Part shown: in pieces, positions 12,685 through 26,278 of the stretch | How the letters are laid out: every line of letters begins with the position of its first letter | How positions within the stretch are numbered: position 1 is the stretch's first letter | DNA from: Schistosoma haematobium | Lineage: Eukaryota; Platyhelminthes; Trematoda; Strigeidida; Schistosomatidae | Direction: 5' to 3' | DNA length: 64,000 nt | Assembly: GCF_000699445.3 (NCBI RefSeq) | Contig: NC_067200.1 | Location: forward strand, 5,410,950 to 5,474,949 | The notes under the pieces: generated by a model | What the model saw: only the letters and a program-made list of their open reading frames with translations | Database searches by the model: none | Told to the model about the DNA's origin: nothing | Made by a program: the position numbers and the translations under genes

Positions 12685-12738
12685 ATGTCCAGTAATAGGA
12701 ATGTTGATGATGAATGGGAAACAGAGCCAGATTTTGTG
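12685..12738 (+). CDS. CTTN: cortactin coding exon 1 (acidic Arp2/3 motif)
   Basis: Encodes 18 residues from ATG to a GTG|GTAGTT donor, phase 0. It contains [11 protein letters not shown], the N-terminal acidic motif of cortactin. The ATG was chosen because it is the first in frame before this motif. The usual cortactin motif is D-D-W; the extra Glu gives D-D-E-W, as in the acidic tail of WASP-family proteins. Noncoding 5' exons may lie further left but cannot be recognised. Confidence 0.88.
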
Positions 12739-14462
12739 GTAGTTTTTTATTTCTCTTCAAAATGAACGAAAAAATCAAATAATTATGTTCCTGTATATAG
12801 AACGATGTTACAGAGAAAGAACAAAGATGGGGCTCCAAAACTGTTATTGGTTCTGGCCATCAAGCTTCCATAGAGTAAGTAATGTAATTTTAAAAAAAGT
12901 TATCAATTGCAATAAACTCATTACAACTCAATAGATAAGTACAGGTTTGTATATTCAGCTCTTAACAATACTTATTGTGTTTGAGAACTAGTTAAAATGA
13001 ATTGTGATGTAAAGAAAATTTGTAGCTTAAGTGAATACTTTTAATTGTGTGCCCCATAATTTAAACGATTTTTAATTATAAACCTTTCAGATGTCACATG
13101 TCATTTAATTGTCGGTTAATTATTCGTTTCTTTTGGGAATAAGGGAATAAAAGATATGAGTATTTTTGTTTTCTATTTGTCATTAGTTAATTAATCTTCA
13201 TACAAGTCAGTATACGGGTCAGTATTGACTCAGTAGTGATGTTCGATTTTCAACCAGTAGGTGTGCAGTTTACAGTCCAACCACACCTACTTCGGTTTGA
13301 GCAGTCGGGTAGCATTGATAACTTCCATATATAGTGTGGCTTGTAGCCAAGTAAAGGCTTCTGTACCTGGTAAAATCAATCCTACCGGTCAGCGCTGTCA
13401 TTGGTCCAAGTGGCTTGATATGGGAGTATATCATGTTTGATTGTAGATGATAGGAGGAGTTCAATGAGACCTACCGCAGAAGATAAGTTGTTCTCTAAGT
13501 ATTCCAGTAGTGAAAATCTCCGATTATGATGCTGGTTACTGTGAGCTGGAGTCCCTCGAGAAAAACAATTCCCTTAAGTTTGTGGATACATTAAAATAGG
13601 GATTCCTGTCAAGTACCTACAGCTATCTAACGCGATTAACATTTACATATATAGAATATCGGGCTGGTCTAATAATCTAAGTTAGTGTTACGCTCACAGT
13701 TAATCTACTGTGCTTTGTTAATATGATTTGATAATACGGGTAACGTATACTACTGTTTCTGACTTCCTTTAAACGTAGATAAAAATAAATTCCAATTTTC
13801 TTTCCAAATCTTCCTCTAATTCAAAAGTCAAATGTGGATCAGATTTCATAGAAGCACCGAGGAAAGTTGACTAAGCAGTTAAGTATTACATATTTATAAT
13901 GCCCTATAGAGAGGAGTAAGGCAAAGTTATTATATTATAAGAGAAACTGACAAATAAATGGAGTGACTCTGATCACAGCGAATAAAATGAATGACTCAGC
14001 GTAGACAATTATGGGGTGTACAACTCGAATAGAGAAATAGACAAGGTTAATACTGTTATGACTTTTGACTCCTGTCAATTATCACATGATGAAATCACCA
14101 ATTAGAACACCTACTTATATGACCTTGTTTTTGTGCTAAACCAATGACACGTCAACTAGCACTAACAGCCTTGAGTCAACTCGGAATCCTTATTGGTCCT
14201 CAATAAAGAAAATCCTCGCCTAACCCCGCTCGCCGAGTCCGGAACACAAATATCATCCTTCGCCACATGAATCGTACTCCTCAGACATACGCGGTTTATG
14301 TATAAACAGACCAGACCACATCACACCTAAAATAATAGTCATACGAGATCAGGCCGAAAGTGACTATGAGTGTGAGAGACTATAACTAATACATTGTGAA
14401 TAACTTAGGAATAGTAGATCGTGTAGTGGTAGTCAATAAGTCAAATGAAAGCTTATGATAAA

Positions 14463-14508
<46 letters not shown>

Positions 14509-17500
14509 TTACCAAGACTTTCGAAATTCAATCGCAAATTTTACAACAAAATCCATCTCAAACTCATGTTACTATTACTCCTCTCTCTTTCCTTCAATCA
14601 AAAGTATGATGGCGTTAAAAGAAGAAGTGAAACAAGCGGATCGTTTGGCAAAATTAAAAATTGCACCAAAACCAGCTTATGGATATGGTGGCCAATTCGG
14701 AATTGAAAAAGATCGAATGGATAAGGTTTTTAGTTTTGGTTAATTTTCTTTTTTTTGCTTTTTTATACGAAGGTTTATCACTTTCTTTATTAAGAGAATG
14801 ATCTTTTATTTTTGTATTGGTTGTTTGAATCTTTCCAAAGATGTTTAGGAATGAAATTGATCAGTCTCTCTTATTGGCATATGTGCATTCTGTGCGGATT
14901 GTCTCGACATTGCCTTACGTCACGAGCATGATAAACAGAGATGGATGGTGGCTAATAGTGGAATCCAGGACGCTCGTTTCATCCTATTTTGGACTTGCGC
15001 GTCCTGTATTCTACTGCTAACCCTCATCCATCTCTGCTCAGAATGATTTCTTATCTTCATTTTTAACATGACACTGTACCAGTTGAATTTTTTTAGTGTG
15101 AAATAATGAGTTGTGTCACTCAGTAAGGGGGAAATACAGCGGTGGGGAGTTATGCTTATGAAAAGGATCAGATTACAATTAAACAGTGTTACTTGTTTTG
15201 CAACTTATTTACATATGATATGAAACCATTTATGAATGTATATTAATAATGCAACAGAGTAACTTGGGAAAATATACACTTCAATGGTTTGCAAACCTTT
15301 ACTGATCGTGGCAGTTGCAACATATTTATGTAAGTTGGTGGTTGGTAGTAATAAACAGAAAACCCTGGATTTAGGTTTCATGCTAGTCGACATTTGTCAG
15401 CAAGATTTACCTGCAATCTTGAGAGAATCTACTTTTCTTGGTGGTTTCGATTCAGTATCACTCAGCTTTACAATCAAAGAGGTTACTGCTGAGCTATCCG
15501 GGCTGCAACTGACCTTCTGTAGCACTGAGATATATTTACGATCGATTGATTACTGGGTAGTGACCAGTGTCATGTATGTCAGATCCTTCTTAATGCAGAC
15601 CTATTTCTTTCGAGCAGGACGTCAATCGCGGCCTAGATACCTCAGTGGTAACCTCTTTGACTGTGAAGCTGGTTGACACGCAATCGAATACACCAGGGAT
15701 CATCGTTTCCCTCAAGATTACAGGTAAACTTTGATGACGAATGCCAATTAGCATGAAACCTAGATGTAGGGTGTGATATCCTAGCGAGGATTACATTACG
15801 AGTAACTCCTGAGACCTATTAATGAACTAATGTTATCTCTATATCCTTAGGGTATAACTAATCAGTATTTAGATTATGTATATCTATATTCGCCTTGTTA
15901 TAAGCTTCAGTTTGACCTATAGATTATTATTGTACGATTTACTGTTCTTAAGTTATACTCAGTTTATTAATTACTGTCTCCCACGTTCACAGCCACATTT
16001 TGGCTTTATTGTGTATGAATGTTATTTCTGATTTTATGGTGCGTTTCGGTCTGTTTGATTAATATATAAACCCAGTATATCTGAAATAAATGATTCGATT
16101 CGCATAGTGGAGGCTGTTGTTGGCATTCTGAACTCAGCTGGACGGGCCAGGCGAGCAACAGACCAATATGACTCTAGGCTGATCAGACCGGTCGGACTTC
16201 ATTGGTTTAGTACAGTATAAGAGCGAATAAGTCGTATTTTGATTGGTGAATAGATTACGTGATAACTAGCGGACCATAAAGTCACAACATAGGGTTCGTT
16301 GTCGAATACTTCCAATTACTACCTGACATTTCAACATAGTTCACGCAATATTAAGTCACTTAGACTAGTGGGCACATTGCAACTTGGTCGATAGAATTTG
16401 CTCTGCACTAAGGAAGACATGGCACACATGATATTGGTCACTAGTCAGTAATCAATCAATTGCAAATGTGTTATATATGCCTACCAATTACCTACCTCGA
16501 CGGGTGATGTTAACTAGTATAGGAAGAGAAGAAGAAAGGGTAGTTAAGTCAAAATGTGGAATCATTTCACAAAATCCTTAACTGTTGGTTTGAATCATAT
16601 TTTTAGATAGAGACTAACTGTTTGTAGTTCAAGTAATAGTTCATATTTATCAGTTGGAGATATTTATTGATATGTAACTCAGGATTCGGTCACCGTCACA
16701 CAACAGATACATTGACTCTTTGTCTTCCCCCTTATATTTTGATTTTTAAAAGTAGCTTACACTTTTCATTTCACGAATTCATTCTTTTATATTGTATTAT
16801 CTATACCTGATCATTTATAATTACCACAGTCAGTCAGTCAGTAACAACGTAGAACTTCGTACGTACGTACATCAGTTCGAGTTGCCATACCACATTAGCA
16901 CAGAGATGCAGTGGTCGATTCAAATCCCGTAGTGGTAGAGGTAATAAGAGTATAAGCAGTAATCGGGAAGATTAGGGTTTGGAGATATTATTCAAAGAGT
17001 ATAATCCAGTGAAATAAATTTGGGAAGAGAAAAAAGAGACAAGGAGGAATAAGGAGATCAAAATTTGGGAGAACACAAAGAGTGTATGCACCTGCGCCAT
17101 TGCAAACGATTTTGAGCCATGTCATTCAGGGTCTCTAACCATCGGTTGCTATCATCTCACGGTCCCCAACCAGGTAGTCTACACCTACCGACATGACTCA
17201 GTCCACTTGTCAGTGACTTCATGGACTTGTGCCATGTTTTGGTCTGGCCGCCCCTAGATTTCTTCCAACCTACTCCTATACCACTGAACATCGCACGTCG
17301 AGGCAGTCGGTTGTTGGGCATACGTAACACGTGTCCCAGCCATCTCAACTGATGAAATTTCACTACTTCACCAATGGATTTGCCATCCTTACCTAGTACC
17401 CGTTTCCTAACAACTGCATTACTTACTCGATGGTCCCACGATATACGAGCAATATTTCGAAGACACCTTTGATCAAATACTAGTAACCTACGAATATCCT

Positions 17501-20500
17501 CTACTCTTACCGGCCATGTTTCACTGCCATAAAGTAGGACGGAACGAACTACTGCGCAGTAAACACGTCCTTTGGTTGATAGACGGATATCTCGCCTACG
17601 CCATAAATGACGCAAGTTGGTAAAAGCTAGTCTAACCTTCTGTATCCGGGCTGAGACTTCGTCACACACTAGACCACAAGGGCTGATGAGACTTCCAAGA
17701 TAAGTGAGGCGGTCGACACACTCAACTACTTCACTCCCTATCACTAGTTCGGGTGTCAATGCAACCCAATCCTGAAGCAACATTTTTCATTTCGAGGGGG
17801 AGAATCGCATCCCGAACATGCTTGTATTGTTGTTTAGAGTGGTCAGAAGACTCTGCATTTTGTCAGCGTCTTCACCAAATAGAACTATGTCACCGGCATA
17901 TTCTAAGTCAACAAGTGAACCTCCCGGTAGAAGTTCAACCCCTGTAAATTTAGATGAGTAGAGTATTATCTCTAAAAGTACATCGACCACAAAGTTGAAC
18001 AAGAATGGGGAGAGTGGACAGCCCTGACGAACACCACTTGAGGTAATCAATTCTGATGCCAGTTCGCCATAAGCTCTCACTCTACCAGTTGTGTTCGAGT
18101 AGAGAGCCTTTATAAGGTTAATGTACTTCTTTGGTACTCCTTTCAGTGACAAACACTGCCATAGAACCTTACGATCAACAGAGTCAAATGCCGCCTTAAG
18201 GTCGAGAAATACTACGATTGTGGGGCGTCTGAACGTGTGTCTGTGTTCTAGAACCTGACGTAGTGTGAATATCTGATCTATACAACCACGTCCAGGTCGA
18301 AAACCAGCCTGATTTTCTCTAGTCTGCTCTTCACGAGCTTTGGTTAGGCGTCGAAGTATTATTGAAGCTTATATTTTAGACACTATATTAGTCAAACTGA
18401 TTCCTCTGTGATTGTCACAAGAGGACTTTTGTCCTTTCTTATAGACTGGCACAATCAGTGATTGAGACCAGTCAGATGGGATTACGTCCAGTTCCCAAAT
18501 TCTACCTAAGACCTCACTTAATCTCACTGCTAATACTGGACCACCATCCTTAAAAATCTCAGGAGTAAACCTGTCAGGGCCTTCTGCTCTTCCTCGCTTC
18601 AGATTTCCTATGGCTTTTTCAACTTCGTAAAGAGACGGAGGACCCACATTAACTAGCCATTCAGGTTGACTAGAGATCGTGGGAAACCAAAGTGTGGCTG
18701 AAGGCCAGTTGAACTGATCCCTGAAGTGTTCTGCCCATCGATCCAATCTCCTGGATTGAGAATGTATAATATGTCCATCTTTCTCTGAGATTGTTTCGCT
18801 AACAGTCGGTTTCCTAATACCGGTTTCCTTAACAAGTCTGAACAATTGTCTGCTATTACCTATTGCCGCTGCCTTTTCCATCTCTCTTGCTTTCGCTACC
18901 CACCACTGTTCACGATCATTGCGTAGACTTCTTGTCAGCTTGCGCTTAAGCTGACTCCGCTCTTCATTATGTTCAGAGCCAGGCGGAATGAGTTTCCGAG
19001 CATCTATCAGTGAGATAGATGCTGCTGAGATCCAGTGTTGCTCCCTAACCTTACGGGTTACCTTACTGGCAGATATCACTGCTGTTTCCACAGCTTTTCG
19101 GATATCATTCCATGCTGCTTCAGGGTGGGCATCATATACATGGCTGCGTAACTGTTTTCCTAGTTGTTCCTGAAATATACTCTTAGCTTGACTATCATTA
19201 AGTAGGGCCCTAAGAGGTTTCCTTGCAGCGTCTTTCTTACGTCCAGTAAGACGCAGACAGATACGCGCTCGTACTAGAGCATGATCTGAGTCTAAGCATG
19301 TGCTCCAGAATGAGCGACAGTCTTCTATCGAGCCCCTCCATCGGTGGCTGATAGCGATGTGATCTATTTGGGTCCAACGTTGGGACAAATTAGGGGGTCT
19401 CCATGTTAAAAGATGTTTTTCCTTATTCCTAAAGTTAGTATTTGCAAGAAAGAGGCGGTTATCTGAGCATAGCTGCAACAGACGGTCGCCATTATCTGTT
19501 CTTTGAGCCACGATGCTATAAGATCCACCTAGGTGTCTTTCCCTATCGCTTAGTTTACCTACTTGAGCATTAAATTTACCAGCCATTATTACTACATCCG
19601 AACGCCTAGCTTTAAGGAGGAGGTCTGAGAGCTTTCTGTAAAACTCATCTTTTACATCATCTGTGCTGCAGTCAGTGGGAGAATAGGCAGAGACGACGAA
19701 GAGGCAACGACGAGTGTCCCTATCTTTTCGGATCCTTACTGTTCTGTTCAGTCGGGCAGCGCACAAACGACTGTCTACTGGGATCCACTCTAAGAGAGCT
19801 AGTTCTGCCCTAGGACTCAATGCTATACCTACGCCGGCGAGGTCACGGGAAGCAGAATCTGGGCTTCCAGATACACGAAGTGTGAATCGAGTCGGTTCTT
19901 TATTTTGGCATGGTGAGGTCAAATAGATGACGCTACTCGGATCCTGTATGCGCGTTTCGGAGACGCAGCACACATCGATGGCGCGGGATTCTAAAGTCCT
20001 AGCTAAGGAAGCCTGTTGTCCTATTTGTCACAGTGTTCGTACGTTGAAAGCTCCTACGTGTAGTTTAGAGCGTGGTTTCAGGAGACCAGGAATAGCGTTC
20101 CGCGTACTCGAATCGTTTGCCCTAGCGGTGCGGGATGATAAAGAGATGTGAGAAGGGTTAGTCATGGAGATAAGAGAGGTATTTGGAGGTGTAGGATGGA
20201 TTTGAATGTGACCAACTTGTTCTCGTGTGCTGTTACGGGTATGAGGGCTGATATCACTTCCCGGCTGCCCACACCGTGGAAGGGTATTTCTTGAGTAACC
20301 TGAAAAGGAAATTGGATTAGTGTTGGTCTTAACGACCTGGGAGCGTGACCGCAGTGCCCAAGGGACAACTGCTTGAAGCCGGTCGCGCACGGCCTTTTCG
20401 TGGAAGGTTTTTAACGTGTTAGCTCCGTTTTTCAAAGGGCCTTACCACCGGAGACGGAAATCCGTGAGGTAAGGTGAGGTGTGACATTTTTAGGGTCGAC

Positions 20501-23500
20501 CTTTTCTAAACCCTTCCTTCCTTGTGAGAGGGCAGCATCGCTGCAGATGCTGGTTGTCCGAGGGAAACACCTTACTGCTGTCACACCCCTCTACAGTCAG
20601 CAGTACGACTTCGCCCTCAGACCTTGAGTTGCTGCTTTTAGTCTTACCGTTCTCCAATCGACCTGCCTGGCATGGTAGAACCTACAGGAACATATGTTCC
20701 AGCCAATATAGCTCGGTTGGGTCATCACGATAGGCAAGCCCGACCACCGCGTCAAGGTAGCAGCTTCGGTCGGGATAATTACCACAGATCCTGTTACGTT
20801 AACTTCTACCACTCTAGTATTTGTTTGGGTAAATTCATCGCGCTGTGTTAATATGTTATGTCAACTTGAACTGATACACATGTATATGCCAGGTTCTACA
20901 TTTTTTAATGATTGACTGGCTGGTTGAATATATACTAGTCATTTCTGTTTAAACCGTTTTTGTTATTGTGTTTTAGTCAGCAGTAGATTGGAATCATATT
21001 GAAGTGACTGAAAAGCATACATCACAAAAAGATTATGCAAAGGGATTTGGTGGTAAATATGGTGTTGAACGAGATCGTCAAGATAAAGTAAGTTTTTAAA
21101 TATGATTATTTGTAAAATAAGTTGGAGTTATTCCGTTGTTGATACATTAAGTCTTTGCTAGCATGTGTATGCAGTCCGGAGTAGATGGATTATAACTTGT
21201 AGTCGAATTGAAAACACGTGTTTCACTATATTTGGGACTCGTCAGCTAGATGTAACTGTATTCTAGTCTTGGTGTTTACATTTGGACTCGCTAGACAAGT
21301 TAATGGAGTTCCAATGTAAACATCAATACTAAGATGAGGGTACATCTAGCTGACAAGCCCTAAATAGGACGAAATAGGTGTCATAGATTTCATTGAAAAA
21401 CATAATTCATTTATTCTATTTTTCAAAAATGAAGAATATTTGTGCGAACAACTGTTTTGAATAACTTCATCATCATGCTCTACAATTATAAGTCCATAAT
21501 TTTCGTGATATTTTACCAAGACCAAAATAAGGCATACATTAACGAATTTAACAATGTTATATGTTAAAAATGCTGAACGTTTTCACCTGTTACGATATAA
21601 ATACTTCAAAATTGTGTTATTAGTAAATTAGAAAGGTCATTTAATAAATATCAGAATGGGACTCTTCAGCAGTGTGCATCCACAACCCCTCACGGTTGAG
21701 GAGTCCCATACTAGGACGAAACGGCCGCCCATTGCTTCCAGTTTTTCAGTGGTGGTTTGACATTGATCACTTCATAATCTCAATTAAAAAACTCAACAAT
21801 CTCCACAATACTATGCTGATAAATGTCAGAATGATTTGTAGTAGTGTCAAGTTATTAGCAATACTATAGTAATATAATAAAAAATCGTATGAATAAAATG
21901 CATAATAGGAGAATTTCGTCTTGTTGATCGAGGTAATAATAATATCGTTGTGTGAATTTAGTAGGTAATAAGAGGGGTGTTATCAAGGTAAATACGATAA
22001 AAAAGAATTCATGCTAATTGGGAAAGATGAATGTGAAAATTAAGAAAGATGTAACCTAGAAAAAAATTAGGAGGGGGGATAAAAGGTTTATAATACTCAG
22101 TTTAGGTGTCTGGTGATCCAGTCGTAAGCCGAGTTATACATATAGGCTGGATAGACCTCTTCTGGATGCATAAGTTGGTCTTTCTGGAGTTGATCCAGAT
22201 GGCTTCAGCTATATAGAGTAGCTGTAATCCAGCTCTTTTAGGTAGATTCTTTGGGACTTGATATAAAACAAAGAAAGCTTCATCTATTTTAATATGATGT
22301 TCACTATCTACCAAGTGAGATAGAATGATACTGTTAACCGATTTAGTGACTTTTTGTCAACCATGCTGTTGCATGTTGACGAATACACAAGGATAAAGCC
22401 CTCTGAGTAAGGCCTATCTAACTAGGTCCACAGGAGCAGTTGAATTGGTATATGCAGATGGTGGAGCCCATCATTGGTAACCTATCGTTGATTTGTTGTG
22501 TAAGTACTGGTTTGGTTAAAAAAATTATATATAACGTGGCTGCGTGAAACGTCTTTTTGAGCTGACGCGTTAAAATGTCTCCTTTAAAATCCAGTTTCAG
22601 ACAGGGTTTTTTTACTGACCGAGTCACAGTTTCTTTTTTTAATACCTTCTAATAGGAATTTTCTGACGAAATTATCTGGATAACCGTTATTTCTTAGTGT
22701 GTTCGTTAGTATATCTATTTTGCTATCTACACTATCTTCAGAACCTAATAGCCTGATTTTGTGGCTGAGGCATTTAACCAAATTTATTTTGTACTGAAGA
22801 GTTGTAAAGTTATGGAAACGGGTATACTGACCCGTTCATGTATTCTTTTTAAACATATTTCTTCTTGTGGAACCATCTATTCTCCTCTTCGCTGATGAAT
22901 TTAATAGCTGGGTAGACATTATTGAAAGAGATCAACAGCTCTTGTTTGTCGATATTTTCGTCATATACAACTAGCGTGTCATCTATTTATCGACATTAAT
23001 AATCTATCTTATTTATGATGTCTTTCAGCGGTCCATTTTCCAGTTTGGTCAGAAAAGTATCAGCCGCACATAGGACAGCGGACTTCATCGAAGTGTTGTA
23101 ATGGGTCGTAAGCACAAAACAAATGAAACATTGCTTCGCATGGACAAAAAATTCAGGCACTTCCATCAACAGTTTCGCTTGGCGGCTGTGCAAGATTGCA
23201 AATATCACACAGTCTGTTGTCGTAGGCATGTTCGTCATTGTCTCATTCAGTGAACACTCTAAGTTGACAGAAACAGTTTCTTCCTAGTCATTACTTAACG
23301 TAGCATCCATTCATATTTGGTAACTGTCCTCTGTTGGGTCGACGGCATTTTAACATCCATGGAAGTGGAAGCTTCGATCTGAAACGGCGTTGGAGGCATC
23401 TTACGATAAACCACTTGATACTCATTGATATACACTACACTACATTGTTCTTCGGACATACGCCTGACTAAGGAATGCAGAGCATTTTCAAATATACCAA

Positions 23501-26219
23501 CTAAGCGTTCTACTTGGCCATTATATTGGGTATGGAATAGAGATGTTAGGACATGATTGATTCCGTTCTGCCAGCAAAATTCGGAGAAGACATCAGACGC
23601 AAACTGTGTTCCATTGTTGCTAACTATTAATTCTGGAACTCCGAAACGACTAAATAGTTGACATGGTTTTCTGACTGTGTAGCTTGAATTTAAGTGTTCC
23701 ATGAGAATAATTTCTATCCACTTGCTATATGCATCAATTAACAAAAGATCAGTTTGTTTATGAAGTGGACCAGCGAAGTCCAGTTATATACGCTGCCACG
23801 GTGACTGTGGTATTGGCCATGATTTCAGCTCTGCTTCCCGCGGTGCTTATGTTACTAATGCTCATTCGGTACACGAACGGGATAGATGCTCCAGTTGGGT
23901 ATCTAAATGCGGCCAGTGTGCATGACATCGTGCTAGTGTTTTCATGAGACTTATTCCAGAATGTCCTGTATGCAATTGTTCAAGCACTTCCGGTTGCAGC
24001 TCTTCTCTGACTTCATCTGATGACACTGGAGCGTTTTGAATGACATCCTTTACTACACTCTATATTTCTGGATCTACTGTTAAGGAGGCTATGATCATGT
24101 CCTTCGGTCCACGGTGCCGAATTCCAATCAACCTAGAGAGAGAGCGTCGGCTTGATCGATGGTATTTGTTAACTGATATTTGATATTGAAATCATAGCTC
24201 GGAAGCACTGTCACCCAGCGCTGTTATTTGTTGGCCATATAGAACCTTATTAGAACCAACGATTGTAATTAAAGATTTGTGGTCTGTCAGTAAACGTGCG
24301 GTCGTAAAGGATTTTATGGAATTTTTTAACAGCGAAAATGATTGCAAGGGTTTCCTTTTCAACCTGGCCGTAGTTCCTCTCAGCCGGGGTGAGTGAATTA
24401 GCAGCTTGAGCAATTGTCTTTTCCGATTTGTCCTATAACGCGTGAGATATCACTGCTCCAACTCCATGACTAAAGACATCAGATCCAACAAAAATTCACA
24501 AACTGGGATCAAAGTGTGTTCAATGAAGCTTTGAGCTAAGTATTGATTTGACTTTGTCGAAAGATGCTTGATGTTTTCAGGGTCTGTTCAGTAACCCTTC
24601 TTATCTAAGACGAAGCCAAGGTATTTGATTGGATACATGAAGGACAGAAACTTTTCTTCAAGTAGTCAGGAACCATACTCCATCAATCTGTTAGGAACTT
24701 GATGTACACATATTTGTTTGTTTTATCATGTTGAGCGATTACCCAATCACATCTGTCTTGGTTTGTAATAACGTATTTATATCTCCATTTACTTTATTCT
24801 GCTTTAATTAACTAATAAAACGCAAGTCATCTGTTGGTTGGGATCATAAAGAAGCCGTAGAAAAGCATTCGTCACAAAAAGATTATTCAGTTGGATTCGG
24901 CGGAAAATTTGGTGTACAAACTGACCGACAAGACAAGGTAAATAAAAATAAGATATAGATAGTTTATTTATTGTATGTGTTTCCTTTCCCCTCAGTTGTT
25001 TAATAATTTTGATTTGTGTTTAAAGTTTATGGAAGCATATGGTAATAGACTGGCCTGAGTCAACACCTGAACTAAGGATAGGGAGTGAAGTAGTCGAACG
25101 CGTCGAAAACTTAACTAATCTTGGAAGGTTGATCAATCCTACTGGATTGGAAATCTCTGCACGGATTCAGAAAGCTCGTTTGGCTTTCGCCAACTTACGT
25201 CACCTATGGCGAAGGCGAGATATCCGTCTATCAATTAAGGGACAAACATACTGCTCAGCAGTTCTTTCTGTTCTTTTTTACGGCTGCGAACCATAGTCAT
25301 TAAGGGTAGAGGATACTCGTAAGTTACTAGTATTTGATGACAGATATCTTAGAAATATTGTTCGCATCTGCTAGGATCACCGGGTAAGTAGTAATGGTGA
25401 GGTTAGACGCAGGTTATTATGGAATGATGGTAAATCAGTTGACGAGGTTGTGAATCTTCATCGACTGAGATGGTTGGGTTACGTATTACACATACCCAAC
25501 CACCGATTGCCACGACGCGTAATGCTCACTATTGTTGGAGACCGATGGAAGAAATTTAGGGGTAGCCAAATTAAAACGTGGCATCCGTTCCATAAAGTCA
25601 CTAACGTTTGGTCTGAGTCATGATGGTAGATGGGGACTACTTGGTTGGTGTCCGTGCGACTATCGTAACCAATGGTTGGAGACTCTGAGTGACATGCTTC
25701 AGAATCGATCACATTGGCTTAGGTGTATACACTCTTTGTTTTCCCTTAAACCTTGAGATTAATGTTACTTTATACCTTTCTTTCTATGAACTAATTCTTT
25801 CTTCCTGTACTATGTCCTTACATGCAATCTTTATATATACATTACTACCATTGAAGTAACTGCTTCTATGAATTCGGTGTTCATCTTGTTGTTTTAATGG
25901 TGTATGACAACTTGGACTGATGCATATATGTGCCTGGTCCTACGTTGTAGATGACTGACTGACTGATGGTGATAGACATAAAAACTGTAGTAAGGATGTG
26001 AATCACTTAATATTGAAAACAGTTGGTTGGATTAATGTAACATTTTTGTTTTGGTTAAGGGTTTATAATTCCACGTTGTTGAGATCATTCCCTGTTGTCA
26101 GATGTGTGGATCTTGAGCGAATTACTTCGATTATAGCCTTTATTTACAAGTTATAGTATTTTTTTTATATTTGGCTAGCAGTAGAACCTAGGACAGCTGT
26201 TTCATCGTATTTGAGACTT

Positions 26220-26278
<59 letters not shown>

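Noticed and set aside
14455..14706. 83-codon open frame on the plus strand over the (TA)n tract and cortactin exon 3
   Set aside because: It starts in the microsatellite and reads exon 3 in the wrong frame; the correct frame gives a clear cortactin repeat.
15284..15676. 130-codon plus-strand frame that might be a gene
   Set aside because: It covers two inverted tRNA-like repeats and shows no domain or splice context.
23290..24690. Possible active gypsy element
   Set aside because: RT, RNase H and integrase parts are in different frames with stops, and no LTRs are visible.
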